A stretch of DNA of 64,000 nucleotides from positions 17,209-81,208 of the forward strand of contig JBNJGB010000031.1 of the NCBI GenBank assembly GCA_051747385.1. Direction: 5' to 3'. Position numbers and translations under genes: made by a program. The DNA comes from JBNJGB01 sp051747385 (GTDB taxonomy: Bacteria > Myxococcota_A > UBA9042 > PHBI01 > JACKFB01). How positions within the stretch are numbered: the stretch's first letter is position 1; each line of letters opens with the position of its first letter. Below are positions 19,347-27,858 of the stretch, piece by piece. The notes beneath the pieces were generated by a model. It worked only from the letters and a program-made list of their open reading frames with translations. It was not told the DNA's origin and made no database searches.

Positions 19347-19570
19347 CTCACAGGTCGTCACATGTCGCAAGACGAAGGGCTCGCGCAAAGACGCGAAGAC
19401 GCAAAGGAAGACGGCATGCTTCGGCCCCGTGTGCTCGCGGTTGGCCTGCCGGTGACCCGACGGTCTCGGCCAAACCTGTGTGCAAGCGGTTCGCTGGCCT
19501 TTGGGGCTTGGCGGCCTGGCGCGCGATTGTCCGCGCGACCGCAGCACCCCGAGATGGGTAGGACCGTGAG
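19347..19570 (+). mobile_element. Repeat family A, copy 1: MITE-like element with 9-bp target duplication
   Basis: This 224-bp non-coding element is repeated in inverted orientation at 45,153-45,376, with the same length and most bases identical. It has imperfect terminal inverted repeats (CTCACAGGTCGTCACATG left; CTCACGGTCCTACCCATC right, read inwards). The 9-bp direct repeat GCGACACGG flanks it at 19,338-19,346 and 19,571-19,579. Inside is the run GCGCAAAGACGCGAAGACGC. No transposase is encoded, so it would need one in trans. It fills the 339-bp gap between the VTT gene and menB; nothing else is evident in that gap. Confidence 0.85.
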
Positions 19571-19665
19571 GCGACACGGCTTCGACGGGTTCCCCGTTGG
19601 CCCGCCGGGCCGCGTGGCCTATGCTCGGCGGCGCCGTGCGAACCCAGGCCAGGAGGCAGACCCCG

Positions 19666-20565
19666 ATGGTGAGCGAGATCTTCGACCCGGAGCGTTGGAA
19701 GGCCGTGGAGGGCTTCGACTTCGACGACATCACCTTCCACGAGGCCCTGAACCACGGCACGGTGCGCATCGCCATCGACCGGCCCGAGGTGCGGAACTCG
19801 TTCCGCCCGAAGACCGTCGACGAGCTCCACCGGGCCCTCGACCACGCCCGGATGATGAGCCACGTGGGCTGCGTCCTGCTCACCGGAAACGGCCCGTCCC
19901 CCAAGGACGGCGGGTGGGCCTTCTGCGCGGGGGGCGATCAGCGGATCCGGGGCAGGGACGGCTACCGCTACGCCGAGGGCGACACCGAGGAGACCGTCGA
20001 CCCGGCGCGCCTGGGCCGGCTGCACATCCTGGAGGTCCAGCGCCTCATCCGGTTCATGCCGAAGGTCGTCGTCGCGGTGGTGCCGGGCTGGGCGGTGGGC
20101 GGTGGACACAGCCTGCACGTGGTCTGCGACATGACCCTCGCCTCCGCGGAGCACGGCCGGTTCAAGCAGACCGACCCGGACGTGGCGAGCTTCGACTCGG
20201 GCTACGGCTCGGCGCTGCTGGCGCGGCAGGTCGGGCAGAAGAAGGCGCGGGAGGTCTTCTTCCTCGGCCGCACCTACTCCGCGCAGGAGGCCGCCGACAT
20301 GGGCATGGTCAACGCCGTCGTGCCCCACGCCGAGCTCGAGGAGACGGCGCTCGAGTGGGGCGCGGAGATCAACTCCAAGAGCCCCACGGCCATGCGCATG
20401 CTGAAGTTCGGCTTCAACATGATCGACGACGGGATGGTCGGCCAGCAGCTCTTCGCGGGCGAGGCCACGCGCCTGGCCTATGGCACCGACGAGGCGCAGG
20501 AGGGCCGCGACGCCTTCCTGGAGAAGCGGCCGCGCGACTTCGACCGCTTCCCCTGGCACTACTGA
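19666..20565 (+). CDS. menB: 1,4-dihydroxy-2-naphthoyl-CoA synthase
   Basis: A 299-residue crotonase-fold enzyme that closes the second ring in menaquinone synthesis. Diagnostic stretches are FCAGGDQRIRG, the oxyanion-hole motif GWAVGGGHSLHVVCDMTLAS, and RFKQTDPDVASFDSGYGS, which separates MenB from ordinary enoyl-CoA hydratases. The ATG at 19666 has AGGAGG nine bases upstream. It stands alone, without other men genes in view, and is convergent with the NrfD operon across a 19-bp gap. It implies a menaquinone pool, consistent with the neighbouring quinol-linked nitrate respiration genes. Confidence 0.95.
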   Translation: MVSEIFDPERWKAVEGFDFDDITFHEALNHGTVRIAIDRPEVRNSFRPKTVDELHRALDHARMMSHVGCVLLTGNGPSPKDGGWAFCAGGDQRIRGRDGYRYAEGDTEETVDPARLGRLHILEVQRLIRFMPKVVVAVVPGWAVGGGHSLHVVCDMTLASAEHGRFKQTDPDVASFDSGYGSALLARQVGQKKAREVFFLGRTYSAQEAADMGMVNAVVPHAELEETALEWGAEINSKSPTAMRMLKFGFNMIDDGMVGQQLFAGEATRLAYGTDEAQEGRDAFLEKRPRDFDRFPWHY

Positions 20566-20584
20566 GTCGACCGGGACGGGAACC

Positions 20585-21895
20585 TCACGCCGCCGCGCGC
20601 TCGCCGGCGGTCTCCGCGTCCTCCGAGGCCTCCTTCGGCTCGCCGCCCAGGCTCACCCGGCCGGACAGCACCGGCACGGCGACCTTTACGCCCACGGTGA
20701 GGACCATGAGGCCGAAGGCCCAGATGCCCACGGTGACCTTCCACTCTGCGAGGCTCGGGAGGTACTCGACGACCTCGTGCAGGGTCGAGGGGATGAAGCC
20801 GGGCACGATGAGGCCCATGCCCTTTTCGATCCAGACGCCCACGAAGGTCATGACGCAGGCCGTGACCAGGAAGGCCATGCTCGACGTGGCCTTCTTCGTG
20901 AACAGCATGACGGCGGCGATCGAGTTCAGGCCGACAGCGGTCCAGATCCACGGGACCAGGGCGTCGTGGCCGTGCAGGCCGAAGAAGAGGTAGCGCGCCG
21001 AGGCCGTGTGCGAGCCGCCGGAGTACAGCTCCGTGAACAGCTCGGAGCCGAGCATGAAGAGGTTCACCACCATGGTGACGCGCAGGATGCTCACCAGGGT
21101 CCGGGTGGGCGCCCTGGGGACGTCGAAGCGCGTGAAGCGGTCCACCAGCGCCAGGACGATGACCAGGAAGGCCGGGCCGCTCACGAAGGCGGACACCAGG
21201 AAGCGCGGCGCCAGGAGCGCGGAGTTCCAGAGCGGGCGCCCGCCGAGGCCCGAGTAGAGGAACGCCGTGACCGTGTGGATGGAGATGGCCCACACGATGG
21301 AGACCATCACGAAGGGCACGTACCAGCGCGGGTCCGGCTTCCGGCCGAGGAACCGCTGGTAGAGCATGTAGCCCACGATGTGCAGGTTCAGCAGCAGGTA
21401 GCCGCTCAGGACGACCACGTCCCAGGTGAGCATGGACACCGGCCAGTTGAACCTGCCGAGGCCGGGGATCATGTGCCAGGCGCGGTCCGGGCGGCCCAGG
21501 TCGACGATGACGAAAGCCAGGGCCATGACGATGGCCGCGATGGCGACGATCTCGCCGAAGATGACCACGTGGTGCATCGGGCGGTTCCGATACAGGTAGG
21601 CGGGGATGACCATCATCACGCCGCCGGCCGCGACGCCCACCATGAAGGTGAAGTTGGCGATGTACAGGCCCCACGACACGTGGTCGGTCATGTTCGTGAC
21701 GACCATCCCGTCCACGACCTGCTGGGCCCAGGTGTTCACGCCCACGAGGCAGAGGGCCGTGAGCAGCGTCATCCACGCGTAGAACGGTAGCTTCCCGTCC
21801 GTGGCGATGCTCAGGATGCGCCAGAGGAAGCGTGGATAGCCGATCAGGTGGATGCGGGGCCGGGACTCCTCTTCCGGCTTCGGCGCGGCGTTCAT
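20585..21895 (-). CDS. NrfD/PsrC-type quinol-oxidising membrane subunit
   Basis: A 436-residue polytopic protein with about ten transmembrane helices, matching the NrfD/PsrC/DsrP family (DHVSWGLYIANFTFMVGVAAGG, DLGRPDRAWHMI, EKGMGLIVPGFIPS). These subunits exchange electrons between menaquinol and a periplasmic iron-sulfur partner. The gene is last in a three-gene minus-strand operon (cytochrome, 4Fe-4S protein, NrfD), with a 9-bp gap after the 4Fe-4S gene. Because the divergent operon encodes nitrate reductase and no NapC is present, this complex probably supplies its electrons. The closest subtype (DsrP, HmcC or Nrf) cannot be fixed by eye. Confidence 0.92.
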   Translation of the reverse strand: MNAAPKPEEESRPRIHLIGYPRFLWRILSIATDGKLPFYAWMTLLTALCLVGVNTWAQQVVDGMVVTNMTDHVSWGLYIANFTFMVGVAAGGVMMVIPAYLYRNRPMHHVVIFGEIVAIAAIVMALAFVIVDLGRPDRAWHMIPGLGRFNWPVSMLTWDVVVLSGYLLLNLHIVGYMLYQRFLGRKPDPRWYVPFVMVSIVWAISIHTVTAFLYSGLGGRPLWNSALLAPRFLVSAFVSGPAFLVIVLALVDRFTRFDVPRAPTRTLVSILRVTMVVNLFMLGSELFTELYSGGSHTASARYLFFGLHGHDALVPWIWTAVGLNSIAAVMLFTKKATSSMAFLVTACVMTFVGVWIEKGMGLIVPGFIPSTLHEVVEYLPSLAEWKVTVGIWAFGLMVLTVGVKVAVPVLSGRVSLGGEPKEASEDAETAGERAAA

Positions 21896-21904
21896 CCGTG
21901 GCTC

Positions 21905-22858
21905 CTAGTTGTCGAAGAAGTAGAAGAAGTTGGGCTTCGTGCCGGCGTCCTGCTTGAGGACGAACACGCGCTTGTTCTCGAGGACCCAGCGGATCTCGCT
22001 GTCCGGGTCCAGGAGGTTGCCGAAGACGCGGGCGCCGGTCGGGCAGGCCTCCAGGCACGCGGGCAGGCGGCCCTTGCGGGTCCGGTGGAGGCAGAAGGTG
22101 CACTTCTCCATGACCCCGCGAGGGCGGATCCGGTTCGAGAGGTAGCCCTGGTCCGGGTTCACCTCCTCGGCCGGGATCTCCGGCTTCTTCCAGTTGAAGC
22201 GGCGCGCGTGGTACGGACACGCCGCCTCGCAGTACCGGCAGCCGATGCACCAGTTGTAGTCGACGACGACGATGCCGTCCTCCTCCTTCCAGGTGGCCTC
22301 GACGGGGCAGACGTCGACGCAAGGCGGCTCGTCGCACTGGTGGCACTGGACCGGCATGTAGTAGCGGTCCTCCGCCGGCACGGGGTGGTCGTACCAGGCG
22401 TTGCCCTGCTCCAGGTCGATGGAGCCCTTCTTCATCTCCAGGACCCGGATGTAGGAGTTGTTCGTCGGCCGGTCGTGGTTGTTCTCCTCGTGGCACGCCT
22501 CGGCGCACTTCCGGCAGCCGATGCACACCGAGAGGTTCAGCGCGTAGCCGAACTTCACGCCCGGCTGCGGCCGCGGGTCGGAGATGGAGACCTCCGCGCC
22601 GTACTGGTCGCGCGCCTCCTGCTCCAGCCGCGCGAACACCTGCTCCTTGTCCTCCGGCGACAGCTCCTTGTAGTGGCGCTGGAGGATCTCGTCGATGGAG
22701 GTGTCGGCCCGGAGCTCCGTCAGCGGCGCCATCGCGCGGGCGAAGGCGGCCGCTCCCAGGGTCGCCCCGGCGGCCTTCATGGCCGTCCGCCGTCCGAAGC
22801 GTCGATTCCAGAACCCGTCGTCCGTCGGGTCGTCCTTGCGCGTATCGTCGTGGCTCAT
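21905..22858 (-). CDS. Tat-exported 4Fe-4S electron-transfer protein (NrfC/DsrO type)
   Basis: A 317-residue protein with an N-terminal Tat-type signal (RRFGRRTAMKAAG at about 19-31). Four iron-sulfur cysteine groups follow: CIGCRKCAEAC, CHQCDEPPCVDVCP, CIGCRYCEAACPYHARRFN and a last group around CTFCLHRTRKGRLPACLEACP. This arrangement is typical of the periplasmic ferredoxin partner of NrfD proteins. The ATG at 22858 overlaps the stop of the upstream cytochrome gene (ATGA), so translation is coupled. It should carry electrons from NrfD to the multihaem cytochrome or directly to the nitrate reductase. Confidence 0.93.
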   Translation of the reverse strand: MSHDDTRKDDPTDDGFWNRRFGRRTAMKAAGATLGAAAFARAMAPLTELRADTSIDEILQRHYKELSPEDKEQVFARLEQEARDQYGAEVSISDPRPQPGVKFGYALNLSVCIGCRKCAEACHEENNHDRPTNNSYIRVLEMKKGSIDLEQGNAWYDHPVPAEDRYYMPVQCHQCDEPPCVDVCPVEATWKEEDGIVVVDYNWCIGCRYCEAACPYHARRFNWKKPEIPAEEVNPDQGYLSNRIRPRGVMEKCTFCLHRTRKGRLPACLEACPTGARVFGNLLDPDSEIRWVLENKRVFVLKQDAGTKPNFFYFFDN

Positions 22859-23562
22859 CGGCGCGCGCTCCTGTCGGGGTGTGCGTCGTCGTGGGCGGGG
22901 GCGGGGTGCTCCGAGGCGGGCCCGTGGCCCTGCAGGAAGCGATCCCTCGGCGGGAAGGCCGGGACCATCCCGCGATAGGCCGGGGCGTGGGCGTCGTGGC
23001 AGTCCAGGCAGTGGCTCCGCGTGCGCGGGCCCGCGTCCAGGTCCCAGTAGCCGGTCATCCCGCCGTGGGCCCCGTGGTCGTAGTCCCGCTTCTGCGGGCC
23101 GTGGCACTGGGCGCAGAGGTCCATCGAGTCCCGGAGCGCGACCCGCTCGCCGTCCGCCAGGCGGAAGTCGTCGTAGCCGGGCGGCGCGTGGCAGGACCGG
23201 CACGACAGCTCGCCGTGATCGAAGGTCAGGCCCGCGTGGAACTCCTCCAGGTCGGCGGCGTCGCGCACGGCTTCCGGAGAGGGCTCGCGGAGCGTGTGGC
23301 ACGTCGCGCAACCCACCTTCACGGCCCCTTCGCCGTCGGTCACGGTCACCCGCAAGTCCCCGTCAGGATGGCGAATTCGCGTTGTGTGGGATTTTGACCG
23401 GGCTTTTTCGCCCACCCCCTCCGACCCGGGGACGTTTGCCACATCGGACTCCCCGGCGGCGCAGCCCATCAGGGCCGAGATCAGGGTGATCGCCAGCAGG
23501 CGTGTCGGGCTCCGGTCCAGTCTGCGCGAACGGTTCATCCAGGGCTCTCTCGCCGAGTGCAT
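22855..23562 (-). CDS. Multihaem cytochrome c lipoprotein (four CxxCH motifs)
   Basis: A 235-residue protein with a signal peptide and lipobox (ALMGC). Four haem-binding motifs are visible: CATCH, CRSCH, CAQCH and CLDCH, with extra histidines that could be distal ligands. It is probably the electron-carrying subunit of the NrfD/4Fe-4S complex encoded by the next two genes. The ATG at 23562 is preferred over one 24 bases downstream because AAAGGAGG lies seven bases upstream. It is divergent from napD across 143 bp of shared regulatory DNA. Confidence 0.9.
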   Translation of the reverse strand: MHSAREPWMNRSRRLDRSPTRLLAITLISALMGCAAGESDVANVPGSEGVGEKARSKSHTTRIRHPDGDLRVTVTDGEGAVKVGCATCHTLREPSPEAVRDAADLEEFHAGLTFDHGELSCRSCHAPPGYDDFRLADGERVALRDSMDLCAQCHGPQKRDYDHGAHGGMTGYWDLDAGPRTRSHCLDCHDAHAPAYRGMVPAFPPRDRFLQGHGPASEHPAPAHDDAHPDRSARR

Positions 23563-23593
23563 GGGGCGGCCTCCTTTGCTCACCGGGCACGAC

Positions 23594-23653
23594 CCTTGCA
23601 AGGAGCAGGCCACCGAGACGACGCCGGACCCGATGTTCCTGTTTGAGAACAGG
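23594..23653. promoter_or_regulatory. Palindromes in the napD/cytochrome divergent promoter region
   Basis: The 143-bp gap between the two respiratory operons holds the perfect palindrome CCTTGCAAGG (23,594-23,603) and the inverted repeat CCTGTT-TGAG-AACAGG (23,638-23,653). The second is nested with TGTTC/GAACA arms at 23,634-23,651. Neither matches the FNR consensus TTGAT-N4-ATCAA. They are candidate operators for a regulator that controls both directions. No promoter boxes can be assigned confidently. Confidence 0.45.
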
Positions 23654-23705
23654 CGGTTCCACGGGTCCGTCCGGCGAGCCACCCATCACGAGCCTGGAGG
23701 AAGCC

Positions 23706-23978
23706 GTGGCCATCAGCGGCCTCATCGCGACCCTGGATTCAGACGCGCGACGCGCGGAGGACGCCGTCGCCGCGCTGTCGGAACACCCCGCCGTCGAGGT
23801 GGGCGAGCGGAGCGGCCTGCGCCTGCCCCTCGTCCTCGACACCCCGTCCTGGCGCGAGGACCGCACGGTCTACCGCTGGATCGAGGCCCTCGACGGCGTG
23901 CTCCACGTGGACGTCGCCTGCGTGTGGCTCGACGAGGAGACGGATCCCCGCGCCCAGGCCCAGGAGGCCACCCGATGA
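23706..23978 (+). CDS. napD: NapD-like chaperone for nitrate reductase maturation
   Basis: A 90-residue protein with the NapD ferredoxin-like pattern: an N-terminal strand MAISGLIATLD, a central segment around LPLVLDTPSWREDRTVYRWI and the strand GVLHVDVACVWLDEE. NapD binds the Tat signal of NapA and holds back export until the cofactor is loaded. The start is GTG at 23706 with GGAGGAAG just upstream; a longer frame to the left lacks a ribosome site. Its stop overlaps the napA start as ATGA. The sequence is divergent, so the call rests partly on position. Confidence 0.82.
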   Translation: MAISGLIATLDSDARRAEDAVAALSEHPAVEVGERSGLRLPLVLDTPSWREDRTVYRWIEALDGVLHVDVACVWLDEETDPRAQAQEATR

Positions 23979-26410
23979 CCGATTGGAAGCCCCTCGACCG
24001 ACGTGAGTTCCTCCGCCGCTCCGCCATGGCGACGGCGACGGCCGCCGCGGCCGCGCACCTCCCCGCCGGGATCGCCAGGGCCGGCACGCGCCCGACCGGG
24101 TCTCCACCGCCGGACATCGACGGCGTGAGGTGGGACAAGGCGCCGTGCCGGTTCTGCGGCACCGGCTGCCACGTCCAGGTGGGTACCCGCGGTGGCAAGG
24201 TGGTCGCGGTCGCCGGCGACGAGGCCGCCGACGTGAACAAGGGCCTGCTGTGCGTGAAGGGCTATCACGTGGGCGCCATCCTCTACGGCAAGGACCGCCT
24301 GACGAAGCCCCTGCTCCGCAAGGGCGGCAAGCTGCGGCCCGTGTCCTGGGACGAGGCCCTCGACGTCGTCGCCCGCCGCATCATGGCGAAGCCCGACGAG
24401 TTCGCGTTCTACGGGTCGGGCCAGTGGACCATCCCGGAGGGCTACGCCGCCCAGAAGTTCACCAAGGGCGGCCTGTCCAACAACCACATCGACCCGAACG
24501 CGCGCCTGTGCATGGCCTCGGCGGTCACCGGCTTCATCTCCACCTACGGCGTGGACGAGCCGAACGGCTGCTACCAGGACCTGGACGAGTGCGACGTGGT
24601 CATCACGTGGGGCAACAACCCCGCCGAGATGCACCCCGTCCTGTTCAGCCGCATCGTCGACCGTCGCTCCCGCGGCGAGGACGTGAAGCTCATCGACATC
24701 GGCACGCGCCGCACGCGGACGACGGAGCACGCCGACCACTACCTGCGCTTCGACCCGCACGGCGACCTGGCCATCGCCAACGGCATCGCCCACCTGCTGC
24801 TGGAAAACGGCACGTGGGACCGCGACTTCGTCGAGAAGAACTGCCACTTCCGGCAGGACGAGGCGGAGCCCTCGCTCAAGGGCAAGCCGATGACCTTCGA
24901 GGCCTACAAGAAGGCGCTCGAGCCGTACACGCCGGACAAGGTCGAGGAGCTCTCCGGCGTCCCGGCCGACGACATCCGGATGCTGGGCGATCTCTTCGGC
25001 GACCCGGAGGTCAAGATCACCAGCCTCTGGTGCATGGGCATGAACCAGCACACCCGGGGCACCGCCATCAACCGGCTGGTCCACGGCGTCCACCTGCTGA
25101 GCGGCCACTTCGGGAGGCCGGGCGACAACCCGACCAGCCTCACCGGGCAGCCCTCGGCCTGCGGCACCGCCCGCGAGGTCGGCACCCTGGCCCACGCCCT
25201 GCCGGGCGGCCGGATCGTCAAGAAGAAGGAGCACCGGGAGGACGCCGAGCGCATCTGGAACCTGCCGGCGGGCCGCGTGAACCCGAAGCCGGGCCATCAC
25301 ACGGTGAAGATGTGGGAGAGGTTCTGCACCCCGACGAGCGAGGGCGGCGACGTCACGACCCTCTGGGTGCAGGTGACGAACCCGGGGCACACGCTGCCGA
25401 ACCTCCACAAGCTCTTCCGGGCGAAGGAGGGCCTGGAGGACAAGTTCCTCATCGTCTCGGACGTCTACCCGACGGCCACCACGGAGCTGGCCGACCTGGT
25501 GCTGCCCGCGGCCCTGTGGGTCGAGAAGAACGGCATGTTCGGCAACTCCGAGCGGCGGACCCAGCAGTGGTTCCGCCAGGTCATGCCGCCGGGCGACGCC
25601 CGCGACGACTGCTGGCAGACCATCGCGGTGGCCCGGCGCCTGTACGACCTGGGCTTCCCCGGGATGCGCGACAAGGACGGCCACTTCCTGTTCCGCGTGA
25701 CCGACGACGACGGCCGCGAGGTCCCGGTCTGGGAGTGGGAGCACTACTACGACGTCAACGTCGACGAGGCGCTGTTCGACGAGTACCGGGAGTTCTCGTT
25801 CAAGAAGCACAAGCACCTGGCGCCCTACAGCGAGTACGTGAAGGCGCGCGGCCTGCGCTGGCCGGTGGTCGAGCAGCCGGACGGGAGCTGGCGGGAGACG
25901 GGCTTCCGCTTCTCGGGCTTCGACGACCCGTTCGTCTCCGAGGGGAAGGACATCGAGTTCTACCACTCCACCACGGGCGACGGCCGGGCGCAGATCTGGT
26001 TCATGCCCCACGAGTTCCCGCCGGAGATGCCCGACGACGAGTACCCGTTCTGGCTCTGCACGGGCCGCGTCCTGGAGCACTGGCACACGGGGACCATGAC
26101 CATCCGGGTGCCCCAGCTGAAGCGCTCCATGCCCACGGCCTACGTGGAGCTCCACCGGGACGACGCCCTGGAGCTGGGCGTGACCAACGGCGACGTGGTC
26201 GTCATCGAGTCCCGCCGCGGGGAGGTGGAGGTCCCGGTCTGGATCGACGGGCGGGGCAAGCCGCCGCGGCGCTACGCCTTCGTGCCGTTCTTCGACGAGA
26301 CGAAGCTCGTGAACACCGTCACCCTCGACGCCCACGACCCCATCTCGAAGCAGCCGGACTACAAGAAGTGCGCGGTCCGGATCCGCAAGAGCACCGGGTC
26401 GAAGGCGTAG
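23975..26410 (+). CDS. napA: Periplasmic nitrate reductase catalytic subunit
   Basis: An 811-residue molybdopterin oxidoreductase. Tat signal RREFLRRSAM (from residue 9); 4Fe-4S cysteines C58, C61, C65 and C93 (CRFCGTGC and GLLCVKG); the Mo ligand is probably C179 in DPNARLCMASAV, followed by the NapA stretch GVDEPNGCYQDLDECD and NPAEMHPVLFSRI. It reduces nitrate to nitrite with bis-MGD molybdenum in the periplasm. Length and motifs fit NapA rather than assimilatory NasA or formate dehydrogenase. It is coupled by ATGA to napD and followed by a haem subunit three bases after its stop. Confidence 0.96.
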   Translation: MTDWKPLDRREFLRRSAMATATAAAAAHLPAGIARAGTRPTGSPPPDIDGVRWDKAPCRFCGTGCHVQVGTRGGKVVAVAGDEAADVNKGLLCVKGYHVGAILYGKDRLTKPLLRKGGKLRPVSWDEALDVVARRIMAKPDEFAFYGSGQWTIPEGYAAQKFTKGGLSNNHIDPNARLCMASAVTGFISTYGVDEPNGCYQDLDECDVVITWGNNPAEMHPVLFSRIVDRRSRGEDVKLIDIGTRRTRTTEHADHYLRFDPHGDLAIANGIAHLLLENGTWDRDFVEKNCHFRQDEAEPSLKGKPMTFEAYKKALEPYTPDKVEELSGVPADDIRMLGDLFGDPEVKITSLWCMGMNQHTRGTAINRLVHGVHLLSGHFGRPGDNPTSLTGQPSACGTAREVGTLAHALPGGRIVKKKEHREDAERIWNLPAGRVNPKPGHHTVKMWERFCTPTSEGGDVTTLWVQVTNPGHTLPNLHKLFRAKEGLEDKFLIVSDVYPTATTELADLVLPAALWVEKNGMFGNSERRTQQWFRQVMPPGDARDDCWQTIAVARRLYDLGFPGMRDKDGHFLFRVTDDDGREVPVWEWEHYYDVNVDEALFDEYREFSFKKHKHLAPYSEYVKARGLRWPVVEQPDGSWRETGFRFSGFDDPFVSEGKDIEFYHSTTGDGRAQIWFMPHEFPPEMPDDEYPFWLCTGRVLEHWHTGTMTIRVPQLKRSMPTAYVELHRDDALELGVTNGDVVVIESRRGEVEVPVWIDGRGKPPRRYAFVPFFDETKLVNTVTLDAHDPISKQPDYKKCAVRIRKSTGSKA

Positions 26411-26413
26411 GCG

Positions 26414-27196
26414 ATGGAGGACAAGCCCGTGAAGAGCGACACCTCCGAGCGTTCGCCGGTCCTGACGGTGGCCCTGGCCGTGATCATCGGCGTGGCCCTG
26501 GCCGGCTTCTTCGTCGGCATCCGGCCGCTGCCCGAGTCCGCGCCCCCGGCCGCCGCCGCATCGGAATCCGACGGCGCCGCCCCGCAGGTGAGCGTCCAGC
26601 CCGCGAAGAGCTACACGGAGCTGTGGGAGACCGATCGTGGCCCCAACGCCGGCGGCTTCTCCGACCTGGCGACCCTGCGCAAGAACGCGCCGGAGGCGCC
26701 CGGGACCGCCCCCGGGATGGAGGCGAAGCTGGCCTCCCTGGAGGCTCGGTCCGACAACCGCGCCTACGACGGCGCCCCGCCCACGGTCCCCCACGCCATC
26801 GACCCGCGGGACGCCTCGTCGTGCCTGACGTGTCACGGCGAGGGCGTGACCATGGCGGGCCGGACCGCCTCTCCCATCCCGCACCCGCCGTACGCGAACT
26901 GCACACAGTGCCACGCCCCGGACGGCGGGCCGCGCTGGGCGGACGAGCCGACTTCGACGGACAACTCCTTCGTCGGCCTGGCCGCGCCCACCGGCGGCCC
27001 CAAGGCACACCCGGCCGCGCCGCCGCAGATCCCGCACCCCACGCGGATGCGCTCGGACTGCGGAAGCTGTCACGGCCCCTACGGCGCGCCGGGGCTCCGG
27101 AGCACCCACTCGGACGACCGCCGGAGCTGCACCCAGTGCCACGCCCCGTCGGCGCAGGAGGACCGGCGCGACTGGTTCGACCAGGTGGAGATGTAG
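26414..27196 (+). CDS. NapB-like cytochrome c with four haem motifs
   Basis: A 260-residue protein with one N-terminal hydrophobic segment (about 17-36) that may be an uncleaved anchor. The first haem pair matches NapB well: AYDGAPPTVPHAID, CLTCH at 137 and NCTQCH around 163. A second pair, CGSCH at 216 and CTQCH at 239, is preceded by PPQIPHPTRM, so it looks like a duplicated NapB half. Standard NapB has two haems. It passes electrons to NapA. The gene starts three bases after napA; the ATG at 26414 is the first candidate, with a GTG 15 bases later as the alternative. Confidence 0.88.
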   Translation: MEDKPVKSDTSERSPVLTVALAVIIGVALAGFFVGIRPLPESAPPAAAASESDGAAPQVSVQPAKSYTELWETDRGPNAGGFSDLATLRKNAPEAPGTAPGMEAKLASLEARSDNRAYDGAPPTVPHAIDPRDASSCLTCHGEGVTMAGRTASPIPHPPYANCTQCHAPDGGPRWADEPTSTDNSFVGLAAPTGGPKAHPAAPPQIPHPTRMRSDCGSCHGPYGAPGLRSTHSDDRRSCTQCHAPSAQEDRRDWFDQVEM

Positions 27197-27204
27197 GGGG
27201 ACGT

Positions 27205-27858
27205 GTGAGCCGAGCCGCCACCAGCCGCCGCGGGTTCTTCCGCGGCTTCGTGCGCGAGCTTGCGGGGGCGGCCGGCTCCGTCGCCCGGGAGCTGGAGGCC
27301 CCACGGGAGGAGCCCCCGCCCCCGGCGGACGAGTCGGCCCCTCCCGCGCCGCGCCGCCGTCCGCCGCCGCCGGTGCATCGCCCTCCGGGGGCCATCGACG
27401 AGGCCTCCTTCCTGGAGGTCTGCACGGGCTGCGACGCGTGCGCCGAGGCGTGCCCCCACGGCTCCATCGTCCCGGCCCCGCCTCGCCTGCGCCACGCCGC
27501 CGGCACGCCGGTCATCGACCCGCACCGCGCGCCCTGTCACCTGTGCCCCGACACGCCGTGCATCTCCGCCTGCGAGCCCGGCGCGCTGCGCCCCGACCAG
27601 CCCCGCCGGATGGGCACCGCCCACATCCAGAAGCACCAGTGCCTCTCCTGGCGGAACGAGATGTGCTCGGTCTGCATCGAGCGCTGCCCGGTGCCGGGCG
27701 CGCTGACCTCGGACCGCGGTCGCCCCGTCGTGGACGGGTCCCTGTGCGACGGCTGCGGCCTCTGCATGTGGTACTGCCCGGCGCCCGTGAACGCCATCCT
27801 CGTCCTGCCGGCCCGCGATCGACCCGCCCCACCCACGGAGACTCCCGATGCAGGCTGA
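27205..27858 (+). CDS. NapF/NapG-like polyferredoxin
   Basis: A 217-residue protein. It begins with SRRGFFRGF, a twin-arginine-like motif common in NapF-type proteins but without a clear hydrophobic export core, so it may stay in the cytoplasm. A Pro/Arg-rich linker (about 35-65) follows. Four cysteine groups come next: CTGCDACAEACPHG, CHLCPDTPCISACEPG, a spaced group ending CSVCIERCP, and CDGCGLCMWYCP. NapF helps NapA maturation; NapG passes electrons from quinol. The start is GTG at 27205, eight bases after the cytochrome stop. Its end overlaps the next small gene by 11 bases. Confidence 0.85.
   Translation: MSRAATSRRGFFRGFVRELAGAAGSVARELEAPREEPPPPADESAPPAPRRRPPPPVHRPPGAIDEASFLEVCTGCDACAEACPHGSIVPAPPRLRHAAGTPVIDPHRAPCHLCPDTPCISACEPGALRPDQPRRMGTAHIQKHQCLSWRNEMCSVCIERCPVPGALTSDRGRPVVDGSLCDGCGLCMWYCPAPVNAILVLPARDRPAPPTETPDAG

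Noticed and set aside
23638..23653. An FNR box for the nap operon
   Set aside because: The palindrome CCTGTTTGAGAACAGG lacks the TTGAT/ATCAA half-sites, so it is only listed as an unknown operator candidate.
23870..27304. An 1144-residue frame on the minus strand opposite napA and napB
   Set aside because: It is the shadow of the nap genes; its composition is Val/Arg/Asp/His-rich and it has no domain.
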